Source of the DNA: Pseudocercospora fijiensis CIRAD86
Lineage: Eukaryota; Ascomycota; Dothideomycetes; Mycosphaerellales; Mycosphaerellaceae
DNA length: 64,000 nucleotides
Assembly: GCF_000340215.1 (NCBI RefSeq)
Contig: NW_006921537.1
Span: 3,908,080 to 3,972,079 of the forward strand
Reading direction: 5' to 3'
Both the position numbers and the translations under genes were made by a program. The notes below the pieces were generated by a model that did not search any database, was not told the origin of the DNA, and saw nothing but the letters and a program-made list of their open reading frames with translations. This document shows, piece after piece, positions 36,440 to 45,860 of the stretch. Within the stretch, counting starts at the first letter, position 1, and the number at the start of each line of letters is the position of its first letter.

Positions 36440-36990
36440 TGAGGCGACATCTATAATCGGCTATCTAGGGGAAACGGCTCGTTAGCAGGCAACGAGAATA
36501 TTATCGGCTCTATAGGCGAAGAGCCTAGCTCTCTTTCGAGCTCCTCCGCCTATTAAATAGAGGCTTCCTCTACCTTAAGAGCTTATACCTCCCGATCTTC
36601 CTTTATACGTAGCGACTTGCGTAAGCGACGGACCTTTGCGCAATGCTCGAAAAGCTTCCGCGTAAGGAGGTCTTCCTCCTCTTCGGCCGCTTCGAGATCT
36701 TTAGCTATCTTTAGGCGCGCCTTCCGGATTTTTTCATACTCTATACGAGTAACTTGTATATTATAGGACTAGCCGTATAGGGCGCACTCGGAGCAGCGGC
36801 CGGAACGGAGATCGACTTTGTAGGATTTATCGGCCTATTCGTAATAAAAGCAGCGGATCGGTATTTCGAAGCAGTCGGCAAGGATGTTATTTGCGATATT
36901 TTCCTTACGCTAACGAGAAGACAAGTCCTTTAATAACTTTGGTATAGCAAAGAAGTTGGAATTAGAAAGTTCCGGAATAAGGGACTATCC
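36440..36990 (-). pseudogene. Antisense zinc-finger/coiled-coil ORF remnant between pol and 3' LTR of the gypsy element
   Basis: Read on the minus strand, the region downstream of the chromodomain keeps a long protein-like frame broken only by TAG/TAA codons of the RIP type. It shows a Cys-rich part (RCFYYE, then DLRSGRCSECALYG, where several Tyr sit where Cys would be expected after G-to-A change). A long charged helix follows (EYEKIRKARLKIAKDLEAAE, then EEDLLTRKLFEH, then KVRRLRKSLR). Proteins with a Cys cluster followed by such a coiled coil are frequent in fungal repeat DNA. Function unknown. The opposite strand in this stretch encodes nothing recognisable, so the antisense frame is probably the real one. 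Confidence 0.6.
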
Positions 36991-37009
36991 CGCTTAAGGA
37001 GGGGGATAG

Positions 37010-37355
37010 TGTTACGGATCTGATTAGTTAGAGTCCTTATATAATCTTAGAGCGACGCTAAGACTAGTAGGCTAAGCTGTCGCTCTATCTTACTAGGAGC
37101 GATAGGAGCGGTCGAGAGCGATAGCGTCGCTTACGTCGCTCACGACTATAGACAAGATGTCTCCTTTGTATTTAGGAACGCCGGAATGCCCTTATAGCTC
37201 GAGGCGTTCAACTTATATTACCTACTTACTAATTGGAATTACCTTTGTACTAATTATTCTGTCTCTGCCTCCCGCTTATATTAGCCTCTCTAAAGAAGCC
37301 TCGGCTTGCACGTAATAAGAAGTCACTTGACGATCTGTCGCGAGTAACCGTAACA
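37010..37355 (+). repeat. 3' LTR of the nested gypsy element
   Basis: 346 bp, bounded by a purine tract on the left and by TAGTT and resumed MULE sequence on the right. Confidence 0.9.
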
Positions 37356-39987
37356 TAGTTAACCGGACAAGCGTACTTAGAAGAAAGAGGCTAAGTTAAT
37401 ATAGCGGAAGTCGACTTCGAAGAAGATAGGCTACAAGTTCTATTTCTACGCCGTTACTATCGATCTATTATAGCTAGAGGGTAAGTAGGTAATCCGGTAT
37501 TCTTTAGAAGATAATTATTGTTATTACTATTACGAGAAGGATAATATTGTCGCTCTAGCGACAGTATAGCGGAAGTTAAGAATAGTAGCGTTCCTCGAGG
37601 AATTAGAGGGCCTTTAGTAAGCGCGAATACTAACCTCGAAGATTATAGCCTACTTCCGCGACCGTAGTATAATCCTTAAACTAAAGGACATATATAATAT
37701 TAGCTAGTCTCGCAATATAGATGCTCGTTAATAGATAAACTAGGCTTAGCGAACGGTCGAGTTACTAGATAAGAACGGTATCTTCTATAAGATTAATACT
37801 AATCCTTAGAATAGCGCTATTCGTAGCATAATTGCCCTCTACCTACGGTCTCTAGAAGCGTTTAAGAATACGCTATATACACTAATTATAGACACTACTT
37901 ATTCGACTAATATCTATAACCTCGAGTTAATAGATATCGTTACTACTAGCCCTATAAACGACACAATTAAGCTTAGTGTTAGCCTTGTCCGTCCGAAGCT
38001 AGATTAAGCGGACTTTATAAGGTTGCTACGTTTACTATAGAAGGGCCTCGAACAAGCCGGTTGTCTAATGCCTCTTGTTATTAGCACTAATCGTAAAGTA
38101 GCACTTATACTAGCTATTAATAATGTATTTCCGGAGTCTTAGAATATCGTATGTAACTAGCATCTATAGCAAGATATATTAACTCGAGTCCGTAAGGAAC
38201 GTAGCGAATTTAGACAAGTAAAGGGCGATAATAGCGGCTAGATCGATAGCCCTTTAACTAATAAGTTCCTTAAGCTCTTTATATACACTATTCGCAGTTA
38301 AACTAAGCAGGAGTTTAACGACAATGTCCGCAAGCTATATAACGTGTATCCTATATTTAAGGCCTATCTCGAGAACAACTAGTAGCGATATAAGACGCGG
38401 ATTATCTACTACTAGACTAACGAGGTTCTTTACTTCGGCTATAAGACGACTTCGCGAGTTAAGTTAACCTATAGACGTATTAAATAATAGCTTAACTATA
38501 GCAGCCGCTACGATATCTTCTTACTCTTTAAGAGCCTACTTAACTAGTAGTACGAGGGTTACGATCGCCGCCGTATTCGCCTTGCTAAGAACCTTAAGAG
38601 GTGCAATAAGGCACTAACTAGAGCCTTCTAGTCTAGCGTAGCTCGAGTAATTAGTAATTACTACTTACTAGAAGTTAAGCTATTATATCTACGTATAGTA
38701 GATCTTCTGCGTACTACAACTAACGATAACGGCAACGAGATTAAGCACTTAGCCTACTCGTATAGCTGCCCTTACTATACCTATAGTAATTATATAAGCA
38801 AGACCTATAGCTATCCTTATAAGTACGATATTATACGGCTTCTTAAGATAGGTAGCTCTCGAGCTATACTATTGCCGAGTTACTTCTACTCGTACTAGCT
38901 AATTAACTTCTAGCGTAAAACGCTCTATCTACGAGAGCCGGAAGTAATCTTCGGCAACCGTAAACCTATAACTAGCGGAGCCACTTTGTATAGTACGAAG
39001 CGTATATAAATAGCTCGAGAACTAGACGATTTAAACACTACTACCGTTACTAAGAAGTAGAAGACAATAACCGCTAGAATAGTAGACTTCGTACTAGAGC
39101 TAGGCGTATCGCTTACTTAGCTTCGTACGACTATTGCTAAGTACTGCAAGTGCGTTAAGAGCTAGTATCGTACTTAACAATGCCCCTACTAGAAGGCTAA
39201 CCGTCTGTATAGCTCTACCTGCTATCTAAGCGGCTTCGAGTGCTATAATCTACGAGCTAAGTCTTTACTTCTAGTAGCGCCGGAGCCTCCTTCTAAGCTA
39301 GATTAGCTCCGCCGAGAGCTTAAGGACCTACGTAGACGTAAGTAACAACGATTATAGGTAGAAGAATATAGAGCGAGATAACAAGCTAAATATAGCCGCT
39401 AGTAGGCAGTATTCTATAAGCAATAATAACGATAGGCTACTTAGTAATAGTACTAGTAGTCGCTTATATAGCTAGCCGGAAGGCCGCTTTATTACTAGGT
39501 GCTATAGTAATAGCACTATTAGTTTACTTAGTACTATTAGTTTACTTAGTAATAGTAGTATACTAGTTAGCAACTAAGAGACTAGTATAAGCTAGTATAT
39601 ATAGCCTCGCGTAGTTATAAGGCGGCAGGTCGCAATCCGATTAGACCTAAGTAGATAGCTAACAACCTAACAACTAATAATACCTTTAATTTTGCTATAC
39701 TACTAATTTGCTAACAAACTTTAGCTTTATAGCTAGCTAGCAGCAGTATTGCAGTAGTTGCCCGGCTAGCGGGGCCTGCATCGACGCGATTATCCGCTTC
39801 TACACGCGATTTTGTTAGTAACAGCCGATCTCGTAATCTCGGGATATGCTGGGGCTCGGGCGGCTAGCTGGGGCTCGGTTTAGTATCGAGGCAGCTCACC
39901 ACGCCTAGCGACTTGGTATTTCTCGTGCTTCCCTCGCACCGCCTTGGCCTGCAGCACCGACCGTTCAGCGCGAGCCCTTGATCTTCC

Positions 39988-40175
39988 CACGTGCTGCCAT
40001 GTCTCGACTTCACTTGATGATATTGATGCTCGCTCCCTGCGCCTGGCACTGGCCTTCTTCACCTTAGCCTGAGCCCCTCGCAGCCTCACCAGCCTGGGCA
40101 CTGCCATGCTGCATACACGTGCGAACAGCCAGACGGCTGGCGTCTGCAAATTCCGCTCTTCGCCAGGGCTATATA
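39988..40175 (+). promoter_or_regulatory. PHO89 promoter with two CACGTG motifs and a TATA-like box
   Basis: CACGTG occurs at 39988-39993 and 40116-40121, 249 and 121 bp before the start codon, and TATATA at 40170-40175. CACGTG is the core site of the basic helix-loop-helix phosphate regulators Pho4 (yeast) and NUC-1 (Neurospora), which induce phosphate transporters on phosphate starvation. The MULE right end lies about 100 bp upstream of the distal motif. Confidence 0.6.
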
Positions 40176-40236
40176 TCCAGACGCCAACGAGGCCCTCATC
40201 TTCTCCATTACCACTTCCTTTGAACAATCCCTCAAA

Positions 40237-42212
40237 ATGGTTCTGGACGCGTATACCTATGTCTTCGCCATCGGCACTTTCTTCGCGCTGATGGAAGCCT
40301 ACAACAACGGTGCAAACGATGTTGCAAACGCCTGGGCCACCAGTGTTTCTTCCCGCTCAGTCACATACCGCCAGGCCATGATCCTGTGTCTGGTCTTCGA
40401 ATTGACCGGTGCTCTGGCCGTCGGTGCTCGAACGGCCTCGACAATCAAGAACGGAATCATTCCCATTTCTGCTTTCGAAGACAATGCGGGTGTCCAGCTA
40501 TTGGCATTCACTTGCGCAGCCGCTGGTGCAGCCACCTGGGTATGGACAGACAATCAGCGAAGGAAGCCCTTTGCGCAACCGCTGACCCAACCTTCGTTCA
40601 CAGGTCATGTGGTGCACACGACACAACGCTCACGTCTCTTCCACCTACTCGCTCGTTTCCTCCATCGCGGGTGTCGGCGTCGCCACGGTCGGTGCGAGCG
40701 GTGTTCAATGGGGATGGAACAAGGGCTCTGGCCTTGGTGCCATCTTTGCTGGTCTCGCCATGGCTCCTGCAATCTCTGCCTGTTTCGCCTCCATCATCTT
40801 CATGCTGATCAAGGTCGTTGTACACATGCGCATCGAACCCGTCCCGTGGGCTGTATGGTCTTCACCCTTCTTCTTCCTGATCGCCGGTACCGTCTGCGCC
40901 CTTTCTATCGTCTACAAGGGTTCCCCGAAGCTCGGACTCGCCAAGAAGCCAGCCTGGTTCATTGCCAGTGTTTCCGTCGGAACCGGCGTGGGTCTGGCCC
41001 TTCTCGCCGCACTGTTCTTCGTGCCCTACGTCTACTGCAAGGTCATCAAGAGAGACGCCGATCTCCAGCTCTGGGAGGTCATCAAGGGCCCTCTCCTCTT
41101 CAATCGCCAGACTCCAAATGTGGCAGCGCAAGCCAAGGTTCCAAATTACGCTGTTCTCCAGCACGACGGTGACGATGATGCCGAGTCGCAGCACGACGAG
41201 AAGCGCACCACCGAGACTGAGCTCACCAAGACGACCGACTGGAACAGCCAGGAGATTCAGGCCACCCCTGTGAAGCAATACTCCTCTTCTGAAACCGACC
41301 CAGAGATGGCTCGTCTCCAGCGCGAGAACCCGAACGCCGCATACAAGCTCCTTCTCCACCGCGCCCAGCAAAAGCACCACGCAGATCTCCGTGCAGGCAC
41401 GGGTCCTCTCGCCTGGGCTATGCGTGTCGTCCACAACAACCCACTGGGGGCCGGATCGATTTACGAGCGGCACAATGTTATGGCCCTGCTCCGCCGTCTT
41501 CCAGCCTACCCAGTCATTGCCCTGACCTACGGTATCTACTACGACATCCACAAGGCTCAGGTCGGTGTTTCTGGTACTCCAGAAGGCCGCCGCATGGACC
41601 GCGTCTACGCCCACGCCCCAAAATACCCCAACGAGGTCGAGTACCTCTACTCTTTCGTCCAGATCATCACAGCCTGCACGGCTTCTTTTGCCCACGGTGC
41701 CAACGACGTTGGTAATGCTGTCGGTGTCTGGGCCGTCATGTACTCCGCCTGGTCCACCTCGACTGCCACCGCCGCCAAGACTGAAGTCCCACTCTGGCAA
41801 ATCGCCGTCGTCGCTTTGACCATCTGCTTCGGTTTCATCACCTACGGCTACAACATCATGAAGGGTAAGTCCGATTTTCCACCCCCTCCACTCATTAAAT
41901 CCTGACAACTACTGACGCGAAATCTTAGTCATGGGCAACAAAATCACCTACCACTCCCCATCCCGCGGTTCCTCCATGGAAATGGGCGCCGCCATCACCA
42001 TTCTCGTCTTCTCGCAATACAAACTCCCCGTCTCGACATCCATGTGCATTACCGGTGCGACGGTCGGCGTCGGTCTCTGCAACGGAACTTTCAAGGCTGT
42101 CAATTGGCAACGAGTGGGACTTTTGTTCTTCTCTTGGGTCATGACTATCCCGATTGCTGGGCTTATTGGTGGCTGTTTGATGGGACTTTTACTTAATACT
42201 CCTCATTTTTAG
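40237..42212 (+). CDS. PHO89: PHO89/pho-4-type (PiT family) cation-phosphate symporter
   Basis: Three exons, 40237-40539, 40604-41864 and 41929-42212, with 64-bp introns (GTATGG...CAG and GTAAGT...TAG) and matching phases, give 615 residues. The two halves each carry the PiT signature: GANDVANAWATSVSSRSVTY (from residue 25) and GANDVGNAVGVW near the C-terminal half. About ten to twelve hydrophobic segments flank a large hydrophilic loop, roughly residues 270-430, rich in Asp, Glu, Lys and His. The family imports inorganic phosphate with Na+ (or H+) across the plasma membrane and is induced by phosphate limitation, consistent with the CACGTG motifs upstream. The gene is intact and free of RIP mutation although a MULE ends 345 bp before its start codon. 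Confidence 0.93.
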
Positions 42213-43670
42213 ATGGGTCTTTGTGGTGATGTTTTTGATTGTTGTTGTTGTTGATGATAAAGTACATGTATGGACACACTGCACAGATATCCCTGGGGAC
42301 TGACTGATAGATTGATGATTTGCATAGCGGATGTCTTTTTACGCTTGTATAGTGGATCAAATTATATAAAGTGGATTGGAAGCCATCTATCTATTCGCCT
42401 ATTCGTAAAATTCCAAGCTTCAAAAAAAATGTGAACATACGGAATAGGAAACTCTTGTCTGAGTTTGGGGGGTATAGCAGGAATTCTGGTGCATGAAGGA
42501 GCACATACAACTCATCCGCGTAGTTGGGATGAGGTGTAGTTCGACACAATCACATCCTCGGCTGTTGCCGGCAGCATAATATCTCCTTGGCACTGAAACC
42601 ATCCCTTTCGTTCTACAGTAACTACATGTCCATTGACAGCCAGGGCAAATGTCAACACCATCGGCACTGCTAAGGAACTCCTCATGCACGCAGAGACGTG
42701 ACCAAGTTGCAGAAGGACCGTGTCTTGATATGCTTTTCGAAATCCTCGCGCATATCGACCAATTCCCGCTGCAATACGATCCATTGTAGTCAACACTCGA
42801 AGCACCTGTTTATCCCTGAGTTGCATTGGAACTCCTGCAAGGCGGGCACAAGATGAGCAGACGGAATTGCAGCCTTCGAATGCTGGATGCAGTGTGGCTA
42901 GGACAATGCAGCGCGGAATCTGCTGCTCTCGCTCGCATAATGGGCGCAAGCCTCTCAGCGCTGGACAAGGACGTGAAATCAAAAGCTAGGCTGTATGAGA
43001 CGCAAGGGACCGAGTGGGCCTCATTGAGAAACCGGACACACTTCCACCGTGATAGCGAGAACAGGTGGGAGGCTTCTTTCCAATATGCCAGCAATCTGGG
43101 ATATCGCCCACCATCACGCACTGGTGACTATACTTGCATAGTCTGGCTTACAGATGCCTAGGGAGCTACAGCACCAGCACTTCGCACTGAATTTGGAACA
43201 GCACCAAAGAGGATATCTCCAATGGCGTACTCGGAGTTGTTACCAAACAATGCGACGACAGGGCCGTCCCTGAATTCTGCGTGCTGGCATCTGGAGATCC
43301 CTCCGAGCTCGACTTACCAGTGCAGCTGCCGCGTACTATTGGCGTGGGACTTAGCACGTTGCTCGATAGTGGTGATTTGTTGAATTCGAGATGATGTTCT
43401 CTTCGAACAATGGCGGCCAAGTGGGCCAGAAGGCCTCGGCTTGGTCCTGAAAGCTCGATGAGGCCGCGTGCTCCAAAATCTGCGCGTCCATGTCGGTAGA
43501 TTCAAGTATGATTTCGACACGAACAGTGAGAGTGTCCAGTCCAGTAGAAGCAGTCTGATGGCATCATGTACCAAGTCGACCTGAGCTCGTTGGTACTGGC
43601 ATATGGTTCGCGTCAACATGCAGATGCCGAATGATCTGGTCGTATCAGGCTTCCAGCTTGCGAGACTCTA
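42213..43670. other. Region downstream of PHO89 with only degenerate ORFs
   Basis: Contains the PHO89 3' UTR and then about 1.2 kb of ORF fragments of normal composition. The longest is minus-strand 42512-42982 (156 codons), with a helical-looking stretch (LRVLTTMDRIAAGIGRYARG) and several Cys. It vaguely recalls a C-terminal region of a fungal transcription factor, but no diagnostic motif is present. I consider the region gene relics. Confidence 0.35.
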
Positions 43671-44242
43671 GTGTTTGGAGCACCACATCAGGCAGGCTCA
43701 GCAGTCGATCGAGGACAATCCCATACTACTTCACTGGACCGTTCTCGACCACGCTCGTTTCCCCCGCTGCATACAACTTCGTCATCTCTTCATGAGCAAC
43801 CACTCTGCCGAGGAGGCAAATGGATACTTCGATGGCAACATGTTAAAGCAATTCTTCGCCGTTGGTGGCGATAGCTCAGCCAACTTCAAGTGGCTTCTGG
43901 GTCAGGAGCGCATTTCAGACGTAGGTACAACACCGTCAATGTCTTTATGGACCTTGCTGAGTGCCGAGTTCCTCGCCTTCCGGACACTTTCCGTCTGGAG
44001 GTCACACTAATGGTGTCAACACGTACTTTGGCATTTCTCTCAGCGACTTCACTGGTAGCGCATGGAGCCCCACCCATCTCGCGAACCCAAATGGTCAAGG
44101 TGCCTGCTTCGTGGCTGGACTCGTACAGTCCTTCATTCCACGCCTCGCAAACCTCCCAATTCAGCAGGTGACTCCAATAACCAATCTCATTAACTCTGAC
44201 ATCAAGCCAATCACTGGTGGCCTCAACTGTCCACGAGTATGA
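43671..44242 (+). pseudogene. Heme-thiolate peroxidase (chloroperoxidase/unspecific peroxygenase family) pseudogene
   Basis: Two plus-strand frames, 43675-44010 and 43961-44242, overlap and together follow the C-terminal two thirds of a Peroxidase_2-family protein. The first has NHSAEEANGYFDGNMLKQFF and VGGDSSANFKWLLGQERIS. After a frameshift near 43960 the second has GGHTNGVNTYFGISLSDFTG, then GACFVAGLVQSF and a terminal LNCPRV. Family members end similarly and hold the GGxT/N-xxxNT motif. The N-terminal Cys (PCP) and Glu catalytic motifs are not found upstream. No RIP signature, so this is ordinary decay. Functional proteins oxidise or halogenate organic substrates with peroxide. Confidence 0.5.
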
Positions 44243-44880
44243 CCACTCGTACAGACCCGCTGGTCCTGCCACGAACTTCCGAAATGTTTTCGTTGTCAAC
44301 ATGGAAAGGGAGGGATGGGATATCCAGATGGGAGGAAGAAATTGCTCACTTGAGCTCATGATCTGGTATCAGGTTGAACGTTTCCATGACTACAAAATCT
44401 ACAGTAAAATCTTTTGCTATCACTGGTTCTGATACCATGTTCGCAGCGGCACGAACTATGATGACCACATCTACCTTGGTGTATGACACAATAAACACAG
44501 TCGTGGAAGGCTGCACCCAGCCAGTCGTCACGCAGCCTCGCTGTCCGAACGTTGGGCCGAGCGTGCGCCAAGTGTCTCGCATCGATCCATTCCATTGTAT
44601 CGCAACACAATCATCGCAATGGAGCTACTTCGAACAGACGTCCTTTCCATGATGAACGTGCTGTATGACCTCAACAGATGTTCACAACTCCGAAATTCAT
44701 CAGAAATATCCGCGGAAGACTTGGCAAGGCAAGCAAGGACTCGCATGTGGTCGTGTTCTGGAATGACGGGAACTTTGTTGCTACGTGAGGGGGATTGCTG
44801 ATCATGGTTCGTTCCTTGCTCAAGTGTGACAGTGCAAGCTTGTCAATGCATTAGTAGGCACCTTGCGCAGTAGGTTTCTA
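44243..44880. other. Intergenic stretch before the RIP-mutated block
   Basis: Normal-composition DNA with short ORFs (44374-44652, 44595-44801 plus; 44346-44610 minus), none recognisable. The switch to TA-rich RIP sequence occurs at about 44880. Confidence 0.4.
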
Positions 44881-45039
44881 GCCGTTTGCTATATATAAGA
44901 AGCCGCGAATAGCGCTGTTTTAGCGGCGGGAAGTGAATGACTAAAATAACGGCTTATAAGAGCTTACGTAGGCAATTTGGTAGCGTTTCTTAGTAGGCTG
45001 CTTAGTAATCAATCTTAGTACTAAGAGGCAGCTAGGGTC

Positions 45040-45664
45040 GTAGACCTTACTATAATTAGTATTATAGATTAGATATTAATTTCTATACTATACTATAGAA
45101 GAATACGACTCTAACGGCTTCTTAACTAATAAGAATATTATCGCTATCTATAGTAGAATACTAGTAATAATTATAGCTATTTTAGCTTCTAAGGCCGATA
45201 ATCTACTAGATCTAGCTATTCGCTAGGAGAGCGAGAGTAAGCGCGAATACTAGTATAGATAGGCTCGCAATAATAGACTATATAAAGAGCTACGTAAGTA
45301 TCTAAGAGACAAGTAGTAGTTACTAGAAACATACCCTAACGCTAACTTTAAGGGTAACTTCCGCTTTAGTAAGTAATAAGTAATCGAATTAGCCGAGTTA
45401 CTAGATACTAAGTCGATCGAGTTACCTAAGCGTATACGTTATAATCTAGTAATAGTACTATATATCGTTTATAGAAGGCTTAGTAATCTATATTACTAAC
45501 GTAACCTAAGCTATATATTTAGTCGGAGTAATAGACTAATAGCTAGACTAGTCGCATACTTAATATCGCGTATATCTAACTAGTAAGATGTTAGAAAGAG
45601 TAATTAGTATAGGACTTTAACTAGTTAAGTAAAGCCTACCTATAGCGAATAGCTATTATAGTTA
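45040..45664 (+). mobile_element. PIF/Harbinger-like transposase remnant, left part
   Basis: RIP-mutated plus-strand frame reading RDKQQLLETYPNANFKGNFR, then VIELAELLDTKSIELPKRIR, LVIVLYIVYRRLSN, and LSYIFSRSNRLIARLVAYLI. This is the layout of the helical N-terminal region of Harbinger/DDE_Tnp_4 transposases, with the expected FGRS-like motif. The frame is cut at 45664 by chromovirus A and resumes at 52781. Confidence 0.55.
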
Positions 45665-45860
45665 TATTAGGGCTAAAGAGGCTATACGTAATTGGCATGT
45701 AACTAGGCTAAGTAAAGCTAGGGTCTTAGTGCCTTAGGTAGGGCTTGGCGCTTAGTAATAGGCTAACTTGCCTACCTTCCTCCCTCTCCTCCTAGCTCCT
45801 TATCGAATACTACTCGTACCTACTACTACCCTATCTACCTACTAATATACCCTTCTTATA
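45665..45860 (+). repeat. 5' LTR of chromovirus A
   Basis: 196 bp, matches 52580-52775 with transitions only in the parts compared. Confidence 0.87.

Larger units (their letters stand above)
30532..37355 (+). mobile_element. Complete Ty3/gypsy chromovirus, RIP-inactivated, inside the MULE
   Basis: 6824 bp with 346-bp LTRs (30532-30877 and 37010-37355; TGTTACGGAT...CGTAACA) and the 5-bp target duplication TAGTT (30527-30531 and 37356-37360). A purine tract (GGAGGGGGATAG) precedes the 3' LTR. Domain order: Gag with ORF 31408-31677 and a zinc knuckle at about 31740-31785; protease SILIDSGASGNFAS at about 32889-32930, motif intact; reverse transcriptase with YIDDILVY at about 33990-34015; RNase H at about 34440-34600; integrase with the zinc-binding segment at about 35050-35110 and the D, D, E region at about 35195-35510; chromodomain at about 36075-36220 (FEVEKILD, KYLIKWKGYL). 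Chromodomain integrases are known to steer insertion to heterochromatin. A further antisense coding remnant lies before the 3' LTR. Confidence 0.93.
29771..39891 (+). mobile_element. Mutator-like (MULE) DNA transposon carrying a nested gypsy element
   Basis: Terminal inverted repeats of 53 bp (29771-29823 and 39839-39891; starts CCTCGATACTAAACCGAGCC) differ at only two C/T positions. A 9-bp target duplication flanks them: TAGCTTACC (29762-29770) and CAGCTCACC (39892-39900), the left copy showing two C-to-T changes. Without the nested element the transposon is about 3.3 kb. RIP-broken frames read as a MULE transposase. The N-terminal part is at about 30240-30530 (YIYAFGKST, YEFKQYKP). After the gypsy insert come LIIDTTYSTNIYNL (first catalytic Asp region, about 37890), PLVISTNRKVALILA then VFPES (second Asp, now Asn), VCNWHLQQDI, and a long C-terminal part to about 39350. 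Many TAG/TAA codons make it inactive. Confidence 0.9.

Noticed and set aside
42512..42982. Minus-strand ORF as a transcription factor fragment.
   Set aside because: No Zn2Cys6 or other DNA-binding motif in or near it; only a vague helical resemblance.
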